DNA of 64,000 nt from Prosthecomicrobium sp. N25 (GTDB taxonomy: Bacteria > Pseudomonadota > Alphaproteobacteria > Rhizobiales > Ancalomicrobiaceae): the NCBI RefSeq assembly GCF_037203705.1, contig NZ_JBBCAT010000001.1, positions 1-64,000 of the forward strand. The letters are read 5' to 3'. Shown here piece by piece: positions 44,191 to 52,782 of this stretch; position 1 is the first letter of the stretch, and each line of letters opens with the position of its first letter. The translations under genes and the position numbers were made by a program. Under the pieces are notes generated by a model. That model had not been told where the DNA came from and did not search any database. It saw only the letters and a program-made list of their open reading frames with translations.

Positions 44191-45150
44191 ATGACCACGG
44201 CGACGAGCCTGGCTGACGCTCCCGTGTCCAAGCGCACGCATGATTCCAGTCTCGTCCAGCGGATCTGGGCGAGCCGCGCCGACTACCTGTATGTGATGCC
44301 GGCGTTCATCGTGATGCTGATCGTCATCGCATACCCCATCTACTATACGATCGACCTGTCCTTCTACAACACGCCGCCCAGCCTCCAGCTGCGCGACAAG
44401 AACTTCATCGGTCTCGAAAACTACTCGATCATCCTGAGCAGCGAGGTGTTCTGGCGCGTCACGGCCAACACATTCATCTGGACGATCGCCTCCACGATCG
44501 CCGCCTTCGTCCTGGGCCTGGGAACCGCGCTCGCGCTGAACCGCGACTTCATCGGCCGTGGGGTGCTGCGCGCGATCTTCATCATTCCCTGGGTCATCAG
44601 CGCCGTCGCCGGGTCGTACATCTGGAAGTGGATCTACCACTCGGACTTCGGTGTCATCGGGGCCGTGCTGATGCAGCTCGGCCTGGTCAACCGGCCGCCC
44701 AACTTCATCGACAGCGTCGGCACCGTACTGCCCTCGCTGATCGTCGTGAACGTCTGGCGCGAGTTTCCATTTGCGATGATCATGCTGACCGCCGGCCTGC
44801 AGACCGTTCCCGAGCAGTTGCTGCGGGCGGCGAAGGTCGATGGCGCCAATGCCTGGCAGCGCTTCTGGCACGTCACCTTCCCGCATCTGCAGAACGTCTC
44901 GACCGTGACGATCCTGCTGCTTGCCGTCGCGAACTTCAATTCATTCATCATCCCCTGGATCATGACCGGCGGCGGCCCGTCCAACGCGTCGCATATCTGG
45001 ATCACCCACATCTACGAGCTCGCCTTCGGGCGGCAGCGCTGGGGCATCGCCGCGGCCTACTCGGTGCTGCTGTTCCTCATCCTCATGGTGCTCGGCTACT
45101 TCTACGTCCGTGCTCTCAGCGGTGGCGAGCGGAAGGAGGGCGGCGCATGA
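44191..45150 (+). CDS. Sugar ABC transporter permease (MalF-type)
   Basis: This 319-residue inner-membrane protein has about six helices (LYVMPAFIVMLIVIAYPIYYTI first). The EAA-type cytoplasmic loop QLLRAAKVDGANAWQRFWHVTFPHL near residue 215 contacts the ATPase. It overlaps the next permease gene by four bases (GCATGA). It forms a heterodimer with the 45147 gene product. Confidence 0.92.
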   Translation: MTTATSLADAPVSKRTHDSSLVQRIWASRADYLYVMPAFIVMLIVIAYPIYYTIDLSFYNTPPSLQLRDKNFIGLENYSIILSSEVFWRVTANTFIWTIASTIAAFVLGLGTALALNRDFIGRGVLRAIFIIPWVISAVAGSYIWKWIYHSDFGVIGAVLMQLGLVNRPPNFIDSVGTVLPSLIVVNVWREFPFAMIMLTAGLQTVPEQLLRAAKVDGANAWQRFWHVTFPHLQNVSTVTILLLAVANFNSFIIPWIMTGGGPSNASHIWITHIYELAFGRQRWGIAAAYSVLLFLILMVLGYFYVRALSGGERKEGGA

Positions 45151-46025
45151 CCTCGACGACGGTCCCCGTGCCTCGGCGGACGAAGACGATCGACGGCTGG
45201 CGCTGGACGGGGCGCATCTTCCTGGCAGTCATGCTGTTCTTCACAGCGATGCCCATGGTCTGGATGCTCGTGACCTCGATCAAATCCGGCTTCGCGGCCA
45301 TGCAGATCCCGCCGCAATGGTGGCCGAAGGAGCCGACGCTCGCGAGCTACCAGAAGCTTCTGGATCCGAACAACAGCGTCGGCCAAGACTTCCTGCGCTT
45401 CTTCTGGAACAGCCTCTACGTCTCCACGATGACCACTATCCTGGCCGTCATCGTCGCCGTCCCGGCCGCCTATGCGTTCTCGCGCTTCGATTTCCCGGGG
45501 CGGAAGCCGCTCTTCTTTGCCGTGCTCCTGCGCAACATGTTCCCAGCCGTCATCTTCCTCGTGCCGCTCTTCATCCTCATGCGGGCGCTCGGCCTCGTGA
45601 ATACGCACGGCTCCCTGATCCTGACCTACCTGACCTTCGGCCTGCCGCTCGCCATCTGGCTCCTCAAGGGGTTCTACGACAACATCCCCCACCAGCTCGA
45701 GCAGGCGGCGCGCATCGACGGCGCGACCCGGTTCCAGGCCTTCTTCCTGATCGTCATGCCCCTGTCCGCGCCGGGCATCATCGCCACAGCCATCTACTCC
45801 TTCATCGGCGCCTGGAACGAGTACATCTTCGCCTACACGTTCCTGAACAGGAACGATCAGCTGACCCTGCCGATCGGGGTTCAAAGGTTCTTCTCGGAAA
45901 ACACCACGGACTTTCCCGGCCTCATGGCGGCGAGCTTCATGATGAGCCTGCCGGTCGTCGTGCTCTTCCTCCTGCTGCAGCGCTATTTCGTCCGTGCCCT
46001 CACCGAAGGCGCTGTCAAACACTGA
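45147..46025 (+). CDS. Sugar ABC transporter permease (MalG-type)
   Basis: This 292-residue permease starts within the last codon of the preceding gene. The EAA loop HQLEQAARIDGATRFQAFF lies near residue 190, and the protein ends in a hydrophobic C-terminal helix (MSLPVVVLFLLLQRYFVRAL). Together with the 44191 product it builds the membrane channel of a carbohydrate uptake transporter of the CUT1 class. Confidence 0.93.
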   Translation: MTSTTVPVPRRTKTIDGWRWTGRIFLAVMLFFTAMPMVWMLVTSIKSGFAAMQIPPQWWPKEPTLASYQKLLDPNNSVGQDFLRFFWNSLYVSTMTTILAVIVAVPAAYAFSRFDFPGRKPLFFAVLLRNMFPAVIFLVPLFILMRALGLVNTHGSLILTYLTFGLPLAIWLLKGFYDNIPHQLEQAARIDGATRFQAFFLIVMPLSAPGIIATAIYSFIGAWNEYIFAYTFLNRNDQLTLPIGVQRFFSENTTDFPGLMAASFMMSLPVVVLFLLLQRYFVRALTEGAVKH

Positions 46026-46036
46026 AGGTCCGCTTC

Positions 46037-47134
46037 ATGGCCCATGTGGTTCTTCGTAATCTCGTCAAGACTTACGGCTCCTTCAGGGCGGTGAACGACG
46101 TGTCCCTCACCGTGGAGGACGGCGAGTTCGTCGCGCTCGTCGGTCCGTCGGGATGCGGCAAGACGACGACGCTCAACCTGGTGGCCGGCCTCATCCCCAT
46201 CACCTCCGGCGACATCGTGATCGGCGACCGCGTCGTCAACGACATGGACCCGAAGGACCGTGACATCGCCATGGTCTTCCAGAACTACGCGCTCTATCCG
46301 CAGAAGACCGTCTACAAGAATCTCGCGTTCCCCCTGCAGATGCGCAAACTTCCCCGCGAGGAGATCGACCGCAAGGTCCGCGCGGCGGCGAAGGTTCTCG
46401 ACATGACCAATCTGCTCGAACGCAAGCCGAGGGAGTTGTCAGGCGGGCAGCAGCAGCGGGTCGCGCTCGGCCGGGCGCTTGTGCGCGACCCCGCCGTCTT
46501 CCTGATGGACGAGCCGCTCTCCAACCTCGACGCCAAGCTGCGCGTGCAGATGCGCTCGGAAATCAAGCGCTTCCACCAGGACCTCGACGCCACCATCATC
46601 TATGTGACGCACGATCAGCTGGAAGCCGTCACGATGGCCGACAAGATGGCGGTCATGAACGGAGGCTTCCTCCAGCAATATGCCGCGCCGGCCGAAGTCT
46701 TCGCCCATCCCGTCAACATGTTCGTGGCGAGCTTCATCGGCAGTCCGGCGATGAGCCTCATCCCGCTGGAAGCGTCGACCGTGAACGGCAGCACCGTGCT
46801 GACCAGCCCCGAGGGCTGGACGATGACGCTCTCGCCCGCCAATGCCCGCAAGGTCGAGCAGTCGACCAGCAAGAAGATCGTGCTCGGCGCCCGGCATTCC
46901 GCCATCAAGCTCACGACGAGCGCGACGCCGGGTGCGATTCCCTCGAAGGCCTATACGGTCGAGCCCACGGGAGACGTGACCTTCGTGCAGGCCCTGCTGT
47001 CCGGATCCGTCGTCAACATCAGCGTGCCACCGAGCGTCGCCGTGGCCCCCGACCAGCCGATCTGGCTCGAGTTCGACCAGGAGCGCATGCACCTGTTCGA
47101 CGGCGCGACCGAGATGGCTTTGAAGGCCTCCTGA
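46037..47134 (+). CDS. Sugar ABC transporter ATP-binding protein (UgpC/MalK-type)
   Basis: This 365-residue ATPase has Walker A GPSGCGKTTT near 38, signature LSGGQQQRVALGRALVRDP near 134, Walker B VFLMDEPLSNLDAKLR near 155 and the H-loop THDQLEAV near 190. The C-terminal third is the MalK-type regulatory TOBE/OB domain. It energises the two preceding permeases. It is followed, 33 bases on, by an MR/MLE gene, so uptake and catabolism are cotranscribed. Confidence 0.95.
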   Translation: MAHVVLRNLVKTYGSFRAVNDVSLTVEDGEFVALVGPSGCGKTTTLNLVAGLIPITSGDIVIGDRVVNDMDPKDRDIAMVFQNYALYPQKTVYKNLAFPLQMRKLPREEIDRKVRAAAKVLDMTNLLERKPRELSGGQQQRVALGRALVRDPAVFLMDEPLSNLDAKLRVQMRSEIKRFHQDLDATIIYVTHDQLEAVTMADKMAVMNGGFLQQYAAPAEVFAHPVNMFVASFIGSPAMSLIPLEASTVNGSTVLTSPEGWTMTLSPANARKVEQSTSKKIVLGARHSAIKLTTSATPGAIPSKAYTVEPTGDVTFVQALLSGSVVNISVPPSVAVAPDQPIWLEFDQERMHLFDGATEMALKAS

Positions 47135-47167
47135 GCCGACAGCCAGGTGCGACGTCCGGGGGCAGGC

Positions 47168-48331
47168 ATGGCCGAAAAGCTGAAGATCACCGCCATCATT
47201 CCCTATCCGGTCCGGGTCGGGATCCGGAACCAGATGCTGGTAAAGGTCGAGACCGACCAGGGCATCAGCGGCTGGGGCGAGAGCGGGCTCAGCGGCCGCG
47301 AAAAGGCCGTCGCCGGCGCGATCGAGCACTACCGCGAATTCCTGATCGGCCAGAATCCCATGCAGATCGGACGGATCTGGCAGGAAGCCTATCGCAGCCA
47401 GTATTTCGAAGGCGGACGGGTGCTCCAGGCCGCCATATCGGCCATCGACATCGCCCTGCACGACATCAAGGGCAAGGCGCTCGGCGTGCCGGTCTACGAG
47501 CTCCTCGGCGGCAAGCAGCGCGACAGGATCCCGACCTTCGCCTCCACGGGCGACGAGGCGGAGGGTGACGCCGCCATCGAGCGGGCCCGCGAACTGGCCG
47601 CCCAGGGCTGGACGGCGATCCGGTTCTTCCCCGCCGGACAGAGCAGCACCGATATCTTCGAGCCGCGGGAATCGATCGCCCCAACGGCCCGGATGCTCAA
47701 CAAGGCGCGCGAAGCCCTCGGCGACGACCTCGTCCTCGGCATCGACTACCACCATCGCCTCAATGTCGCGGAAGCCGCGAGCTTCTGCGCCAGGCTCGGC
47801 CGGGGTGTCCTGGACTTCCTCGAGGAGCCGATCCGCGACGAGACTCCGGAGGCCTACGAGTCCCTGCGGACGCTGACGGACGTGCCCTTCGCCATCGGCG
47901 AGGAGTTCGCGAGCAAGTGGCAGTTCCTGCCCTACATCGAACGCGGCATCCATCAGTTCAACCGGCTCGACATCTGCAATGTCGGCGGTCTGACCGAGGC
48001 GATGAAGGTCGCGGGCTGGAGCGAGGCCCATTATGTCGACCTGATGCCGCACAATCCGCTCGGTCCAGTCTGCACTGCCGCGACCGTGCACTTCGCCGCC
48101 GCCGTACCGAACTTCTCATGGCTCGAAACGCGGGCGCCCGAAGTCAAGCTGGGCTTCGACAACGCCGAATACTTCCCCGTCCAGCCGCGGCTCGACGGCG
48201 TCTCCTATCCGGTCGGCGACCTGCCCGGGCTCGGCGTCGAGGTGAACGAAGACGCCATCCGCAAGGAAAGCCTACGCTTCTGGGAAGCCCCGCATCTCAG
48301 GCGCCGCGATGGATCCGTCACGAACTGGTAG
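47168..48331 (+). CDS. MR/MLE family protein 5
   Basis: This 387-residue enzyme has metal ligands in GIDYHHRLNV, LDFLEEPIRDE and IGEEFASKW, with a general-base His in MPHNPLGPV. The second-strand motif reads AIRFFPAGQ, so the usual first Lys is replaced by Arg (RxF), a form seen in some dehydratase subgroups and likely affecting which proton is removed. It is cotranscribed with the ABC importer and with an RraA-like gene. Confidence 0.9.
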   Translation: MAEKLKITAIIPYPVRVGIRNQMLVKVETDQGISGWGESGLSGREKAVAGAIEHYREFLIGQNPMQIGRIWQEAYRSQYFEGGRVLQAAISAIDIALHDIKGKALGVPVYELLGGKQRDRIPTFASTGDEAEGDAAIERARELAAQGWTAIRFFPAGQSSTDIFEPRESIAPTARMLNKAREALGDDLVLGIDYHHRLNVAEAASFCARLGRGVLDFLEEPIRDETPEAYESLRTLTDVPFAIGEEFASKWQFLPYIERGIHQFNRLDICNVGGLTEAMKVAGWSEAHYVDLMPHNPLGPVCTAATVHFAAAVPNFSWLETRAPEVKLGFDNAEYFPVQPRLDGVSYPVGDLPGLGVEVNEDAIRKESLRFWEAPHLRRRDGSVTNW

Positions 48332-48348
48332 TCCAACCCGAGGTCCTC

Positions 48349-49089
48349 ATGACGCATACACCTGGCATCGTCCGCCCGCCCAAGGACATCATCGACGCGC
48401 TGAAGGACATCGGCGCCGCAACCGTCGCCGGCACGCTCGGGCACATGGGCTACCGCAACCCGCACATGGTGGGCCCGGTCCCGCAGAGCGAGGGAAAGTC
48501 CATCGTCGGACCGGCCCTGACCCTTCAGTTCCTGCCCCAGCGGCCCGACCTCTTCAACGAAGGCGAGTATGCCGATCCGGAGACGCAGCTGCACCGGCAC
48601 GTGCTCTACCACGTCCAGGAAGGCGACGTGGTCGTCGTCGACGCGCGCGGCGACATGAGCTCGGGCGTCTTCGGCGACATGATGTGCACCTACTTCAAGG
48701 GACGCGGCGGCGCCGGGATCGTCATCGACGGCTGCATGCGCGACCGGCCGAACGTGAAGAAGCTCGACCTCGCCTGCTGGCTGCGCGGCTGGACTCCCAA
48801 CTACCATGTCCAGACCACCCTCTTCCCGAATGCCGTCAACGTCCCCATCGCCTGCGGCGGCGTCACGGTCATGCCGGGCGACATCATCGTGGCCGACGAC
48901 GACGGCGCCGTGGTCCTGCCGGTCTCCATGGCACCGGCGGTGATCGAGGCGGCGCAGAAGCATCACGAATGGGAGGAATATTCGCGCATGATGCTGATGA
49001 AGGGCGCCCCCATGCAGCGCTACTACCCGCTGCATCCCGACGCCAATGACGAATACCAGGCCTGGCGCGCGCTGAACCCGAAGACCTGA
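48349..49089 (+). CDS. RraA-like aldolase (HMG aldolase/oxaloacetate decarboxylase family)
   Basis: This 246-residue protein has the RraA fold with GVFGDMMCTYFKGRGGAG and the active-site IDGCMRDRPN (the Arg-Asp pair that binds metal and pyruvyl groups) near residue 126. The family splits 2-keto-4-hydroxy acids or decarboxylates oxaloacetate in the cytoplasm, and also includes RNase E regulators without catalysis. Position after a sugar-acid dehydratase-type gene supports aldol cleavage of its product. No KDG kinase or KDPG aldolase is visible, so it may be the cleavage step. Confidence 0.85.
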   Translation: MTHTPGIVRPPKDIIDALKDIGAATVAGTLGHMGYRNPHMVGPVPQSEGKSIVGPALTLQFLPQRPDLFNEGEYADPETQLHRHVLYHVQEGDVVVVDARGDMSSGVFGDMMCTYFKGRGGAGIVIDGCMRDRPNVKKLDLACWLRGWTPNYHVQTTLFPNAVNVPIACGGVTVMPGDIIVADDDGAVVLPVSMAPAVIEAAQKHHEWEEYSRMMLMKGAPMQRYYPLHPDANDEYQAWRALNPKT

Positions 49090-49122
49090 AACGGCGCGCC
49101 CCTCGCGCCCTGCCATCGCCCA

Positions 49123-49147
49123 CGGCGGCATCGCTCGGATGCCGCCG
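49123..49147 (+). terminator. Intercistronic hairpin after the RraA-like gene
   Basis: CGGCGGCAT (49123-49131) pairs perfectly with ATGCCGCCG (49139-49147) around a 7-base loop, between the RraA stop and the next MR/MLE start. It lacks a U-run; it probably acts as an attenuating or stabilising element rather than full terminator. Confidence 0.6.
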
Positions 49148-49177
49148 GAGTCTCCGCACATTCCAGCAGGACCAGCG

Positions 49178-50335
49178 ATGAAGATCACCGACATCAAGAC
49201 GGCCGTGGTGGCCTACCACGGCAAGGCCACGCTCGTTCGGATCGACACCGATGCCGGCGTGACCGGCTTCGGCGAGGCCAATCCGGACGCCGGGGCTGCC
49301 GCCATCGTCGGCCTGATCTCCGAACTGAAATCGGAGCTGATCGGCGAGGATCCGCGCAACGTCGAGTATCTCTGGGAGAAGCTTCGGCGGAAGCACGTCT
49401 TCTCCGGCGCCCAGTCGGGGATCTTCCTGATCGCGCTGAGCGGCATCGAGATGGCGTTGTGGGACCTGGCCGCCAAGGCGGCCGGCCAGCCCCTTTACCG
49501 CATGTTCGGCGGGAAGTTTCGCGACCGCATCCGGCTCTACGCCGATTGCGGCGACGGCGACGGCCCGGCAGGCTCCCCGGAGGGATGCGCAGCCCGCGCC
49601 CGGCGCATGGTCGCCGAGGGCTTCACGGCCCTCAAGTTCGACATCGACGACCTCGAACATCCGGCGAAGTTCGATGCCGTCAATCACACGATCAACGGCG
49701 CGGAGCTGCGCTCCATGGTGGAGCGCGTGGCCGCCGTCCGCGATGCGGTCGGACCCGACATCGATCTCTGCATCGACCTTCACGCCCGCTACGACGTGCC
49801 GAGCGCCTGCCGCATCGCCAGCGAGATGGAGCGCTTCGACCTGCTCTGGCTGGAAGAGCCCATCCCCGCCGAGAACGTCGAGGCGCTGAAGCAGATCCGC
49901 ATGCGCAGCAAGACGCCGCTCTGCGTCGGCGAGAACCTCTACCTGCGCTGGGGCTTTCGCGAACTCTTCCAGAGCCAGGGCGTCGACGTGGTGATGCCGG
50001 ACGTCCCCAAATGCGGGGGTCTTTCGGAGAGCCGCAAGATCGCTCACCTCGCCGAAATCTACTACATTCCCTTCGCGCCCCATCTCGTCTCCACCCCGCT
50101 GGGCACCATGGCCACCTGCCATGTCTGCGGGACCGTGCCGAACTTTCTCCTTCTCGAATGGCACGCCCTCGAGGAGCGCGACGTGTGGGACAGCTACGTC
50201 CACGTTCCCGGCGGCGGACCATCCATCGTCGAGGACGGGCACATCACCCTACCCGATGCCCCGGGCATCGGAGTCGAGTTGAACCTCGACGGTGTGCGCA
50301 AGAACGCGGTGCCGGGCTACGGCGTTTTCGAGTAA
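49178..50335 (+). CDS. MR/MLE family protein 6
   Basis: This 385-residue enzyme starts MKITDIKTAVVAY. The second-strand motif is LKFDIDD (KxD). Metal ligands lie in CIDLHARYDV, LWLEEPIPAE and VGENLYLRWG, with general-base His in APHLVSTP. It shares the DxHxRxDV form with protein 4. It is the last gene of the plus-strand run, which encodes transport and three enzymes. Confidence 0.9.
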   Translation: MKITDIKTAVVAYHGKATLVRIDTDAGVTGFGEANPDAGAAAIVGLISELKSELIGEDPRNVEYLWEKLRRKHVFSGAQSGIFLIALSGIEMALWDLAAKAAGQPLYRMFGGKFRDRIRLYADCGDGDGPAGSPEGCAARARRMVAEGFTALKFDIDDLEHPAKFDAVNHTINGAELRSMVERVAAVRDAVGPDIDLCIDLHARYDVPSACRIASEMERFDLLWLEEPIPAENVEALKQIRMRSKTPLCVGENLYLRWGFRELFQSQGVDVVMPDVPKCGGLSESRKIAHLAEIYYIPFAPHLVSTPLGTMATCHVCGTVPNFLLLEWHALEERDVWDSYVHVPGGGPSIVEDGHITLPDAPGIGVELNLDGVRKNAVPGYGVFE

Positions 50336-50506
50336 GGCCCTGTTCATCCGGGCCGCGCCAGCGGAAGGCGCTGCGCTCCGCCGTCCCCCGGCCGAGGCGA
50401 GCGGCCCCGGGAGACCTGTGCCCAGGCCGCGGCCTTCGGCGCGGTGTCGATGGGGCGGGTGGCGGTCCACGCCCGCGATTGACGTCGCGGTTCGGACGGG
50501 CAATGC

Positions 50507-50523
50507 TTGCATAAACTTGCATA
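50507..50523 (+). repeat. Tandem TTGCATA repeat with 10-bp period
   Basis: TTGCATA occurs at 50507-50513 and 50517-50523, exactly one helical turn apart, 14 bases before the start of the membrane protein gene. Direct repeats with 10-11-bp period are typical for OmpR/PhoB-type regulators. This may be an operator near the promoter, though it could also be transcribed leader. Confidence 0.4.
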
Positions 50524-50536
50524 CGGGAGATGGGCG

Positions 50537-51073
50537 GTGGGTGAGGTCGGACTCGATGCGCTGCCCGACCTGGACCGGCTGGCGCACATCTTCTCGAACG
50601 CCGCGGCGCCGGCCTTCTTCCTGGGCGCTGTCGCCGCCTTCGTATCCCTGATGAACTCACGGCTGTCGGCGCTGAGCCAGAGGCTCGAGGCGGTGCGCGC
50701 GGAAACGGTCGAGAACAAATGGGCCGCGGAGCGCGCCGACCGGCTCCGCTCGCTGGAGGTGCGCGCCGTCATTCTCGGCAAGGGCATCCTGTTCGCGCTC
50801 GCGAGCGGAATTTGCGCGACCCTGCTTCTCGCCGTCCTTTTTGGAGCCCAGTTCCTGGGTCTCCACCATGGCTACGGTGCCGCACTTCTGTTCCTGATCG
50901 CGACCGTTCTCCTCGGCGCGGGCCTTTACCGCTTCGGCGAGGAGGCTTGGCTCGCCTATACGGAGATCGCCGCCGAGGTCGCGAAAAGCCGCAGCGTCAT
51001 GCGCGAGTCCCCGGCCGCGCGCGGGTCGAAGCCCGCCGCCATGGCCGGGCCGGACGAACCGGACCCTCTCTAG
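50537..51073 (+). CDS. DUF2721-like membrane protein
   Basis: GTG 50537 gives 178 residues; an ATG 30 bases earlier is possible but would place the tandem repeat inside the gene. Three predicted helices: AAAPAFFLGAVAAFVSL (about 20-37), ILFALASGICATLLLAVLFGAQFLGL (about 80-105) and ALLFLIATVLLGAGLYRFG. A charged segment between helices 1 and 2 resembles DUF2721 proteins of unknown function. It stands alone just before the nap locus, with a hairpin at its end. Confidence 0.7.
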   Translation: MGEVGLDALPDLDRLAHIFSNAAAPAFFLGAVAAFVSLMNSRLSALSQRLEAVRAETVENKWAAERADRLRSLEVRAVILGKGILFALASGICATLLLAVLFGAQFLGLHHGYGAALLFLIATVLLGAGLYRFGEEAWLAYTEIAAEVAKSRSVMRESPAARGSKPAAMAGPDEPDPL

Positions 51074-51083
51074 GAAACGTACG

Positions 51084-51102
51084 GCCGTCCTTCGAGGGCG
51101 GC
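51084..51102 (+). terminator. Hairpin after the DUF2721-like gene
   Basis: GCCGTCC (51084-51090) pairs with GGGCGGC (51096-51102) with one G-U pair and a TTCGA loop, about 10 bases after the stop codon. There is no U-run, so termination is only possible, not clear. Confidence 0.35.
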
Positions 51103-51307
51103 GGCGAGGAGAATCCTCGGCGAACGGCATGCTGCAGCCTTCGCTCAGCCGAGTAAAAGATCCGCCGTCCGCCACGCCGGCGGGATCGACCTCGCGATGC
51201 CGGCGCGCGCTTGACCGAAGGCAAGGCCCGGGGCCCGCGGCCGGCTACCATCCCGCTGCAGACGAGCGGGACGGCCTGTCGGGCCCGCCGCGCCCCGGAG
51301 GCCCTCG

Positions 51308-51844
51308 ATGACGCACGACCCGCCCAAGCTCGCCGCCCTCGCGTATGCCGGGCGCGGCACCGGGGACGCGACCCTGGCAGGCTTGGCGCAGCGGCTCGCC
51401 CGGGACGGCGTCCGTCTCGCCGGCATGGTCCAGACCAGCGCGTGCCGTGCCGTCGCGGGTCGCGCCGAGATGACGCTCGAGGATCTCGCCCGCGGGACCA
51501 GGCTGGCGATCTCGCAGGATCTCGGACGCCACGGGCGCGGGTGCCGCCTCGACGCCGGCGCGCTGGAGACGGCCGCCGCGCAGGCGCTCGGGGGCCTGCG
51601 GGACGGCGCCGATCTGGTGATCCTCTCCAAGTTCGGCCGGCGCGAGGCGGAGGGCGGCGGCTTCAGGCAAGTGATCGAAGCCGCGGTCGCGGCCGACATC
51701 CCGGTGCTGATCGGCGTCTCCTCCGAGCACAGGGCGGCGTGGCTCGCCTTCGCGGAGCACCTGGCCGTGACCCTGCACGGCGCGACCGAAGCCGAGGCCT
51801 GGGTTCGCCGGGCCGTCCGCCCGCGGGTGCGGGAAGACGCCTGA
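51308..51844 (+). CDS. DUF2478 protein, possible nap-linked P-loop-like protein
   Basis: The protein has 178 residues. It shows the DUF2478 layout: start KLAALAYAGRGTGDATLAGLAQRL, middle DLVILSKFGRREAEGGGFRQVIEAAVAADIPVLIGV. These proteins have a THEP1-like fold and are often encoded next to molybdate transport or nitrate reductase genes. It lies 101 bases before napF and has its own start; the FNR-type box lies between. The Gly-rich loop after the first strand is a weak P-loop. Confidence 0.75.
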   Translation: MTHDPPKLAALAYAGRGTGDATLAGLAQRLARDGVRLAGMVQTSACRAVAGRAEMTLEDLARGTRLAISQDLGRHGRGCRLDAGALETAAAQALGGLRDGADLVILSKFGRREAEGGGFRQVIEAAVAADIPVLIGVSSEHRAAWLAFAEHLAVTLHGATEAEAWVRRAVRPRVREDA

Positions 51845-51883
51845 CCCGGATCTGACCGTACGTAATCCCTCGGAAGCCTGGAC

Positions 51884-51897
51884 TTGACGATTGTCAA
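51884..51897 (+). promoter_or_regulatory. FNR/FixK-type box upstream of napF
   Basis: TTGACGATTGTCAA is an inverted repeat (TTGAC-N4-GTCAA) matching the TTGAT/C-N4-A/GTCAA consensus of FNR/FixK regulators. Its centre is about 55 bases before the napF start. If it activates at -41.5, transcription would start about 14 bases before napF. This predicts oxygen-limited induction of the operon. Confidence 0.75.
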
Positions 51898-51945
51898 GCC
51901 GAGGCGGAGCCCGCGCGGGCAGGGTTGCCCCGAACGGACCCGCCG

Positions 51946-52461
51946 ATGACAAACCTCCTCGACCGACGTGCCCTTCTGTTCGGACGCAGCCGCCCCGCTG
52001 CGGACCCGGTACGGCCGCCCGGCGCCCTGCCCGAGGCGGCGTTCCGGTCCGCCTGCGACGGCTGCGCCGCCTGCGCGACGGCCTGTCCGGCCGGCATCGT
52101 CCGGCTCGACGGCGGGCGCCGCCCGATCCTCGACTTCTCGCAAGGCGAATGCACCTTCTGCGCGGCCTGCACGGAAGCCTGCCCGACCGGCGCCCTCGCG
52201 GCCGCGGGCGCCCGGCCCTGGACGGTGCGCGCGGCGATCGGGCCGGCGTGCCTGGCGGTCGGCGGCGTCGCCTGCCGCTCCTGCGGCGACGCCTGCGGGT
52301 CCGGCGCGATCCGCTTCTCGCCCTGCCCCGACGGCCGGTTCCTGCCCGTGCTGCGGGAGGAGGCCTGCACGGGCTGCGGCGCCTGCGTCTCCGTCTGTCC
52401 GGCCGGCGCCGTCGCGGTGCGGCCGACCCCCGCCGTCCTGCCCCTCGGGAGAGCGTCATGA
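51946..52461 (+). CDS. napF: NapF, iron-sulfur protein for nitrate reductase maturation
   Basis: This 171-residue cytoplasmic ferredoxin-type protein has clusters CDGCAACATACP, CTFCAACTEACP and CTGCGACVSVCP. A further CRSCGDACGSG sits between the second and third. NapF interacts with NapA precursor and helps insert its iron-sulfur cluster before Tat export. ATG 51946 was chosen over upstream TTG 51925. The stop overlaps the napD start (ATGA). It is the first gene of the operon behind the FNR-type box. Confidence 0.92.
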   Translation: MTNLLDRRALLFGRSRPAADPVRPPGALPEAAFRSACDGCAACATACPAGIVRLDGGRRPILDFSQGECTFCAACTEACPTGALAAAGARPWTVRAAIGPACLAVGGVACRSCGDACGSGAIRFSPCPDGRFLPVLREEACTGCGACVSVCPAGAVAVRPTPAVLPLGRAS

Positions 52462-52739
52462 ACGTCATCGGCGTGCTGGTCCACGTCCAGCCCTTCGACG
52501 AGATCGCCATCACGGAAATGCTCAGGCGGCTGCCCGGCGTCGACGTCCATGCGGCCACGCGGGACGGCCGGCTCGTCGTCACCGCGACGGACGCGGATGG
52601 CCGCTATGCCTCCGACAGCCTGATGGCCATGAACCAGATCCCCGGCGTGCTCGATACCGCGCTCGTCTACCACGCCTTCGAGCCGGAGGCGGCCGAGCCG
52701 GCGCCCTGCGGCTGCGGTGGCGCCTGCGCGCAAGCCTGA
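52458..52739 (+). CDS. napD: NapD, chaperone for NapA
   Basis: This 93-residue ferredoxin-fold protein begins [21 protein letters not shown], with the typical second half [17 protein letters not shown]. NapD binds the Tat signal of NapA and prevents premature export. A Cys-rich tail ([10 protein letters not shown]) is longer than in most NapD proteins and might bind metal. It overlaps napF by four bases and lies 43 bases before napA. Confidence 0.92.
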   Translation: MNVIGVLVHVQPFDEIAITEMLRRLPGVDVHAATRDGRLVVTATDADGRYASDSLMAMNQIPGVLDTALVYHAFEPEAAEPAPCGCGGACAQA

Positions 52740-52782
52740 CCAGCCTCGTTTTCCGTCCCTCCCGATCCGAGGTCGACCGACC

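Noticed and set aside
46439-48091. Long minus-strand frame opposite the ATPase and MR/MLE genes
   Set aside because: Antisense shadow of the ABC ATPase and MR/MLE gene 5, whose motifs are certain.
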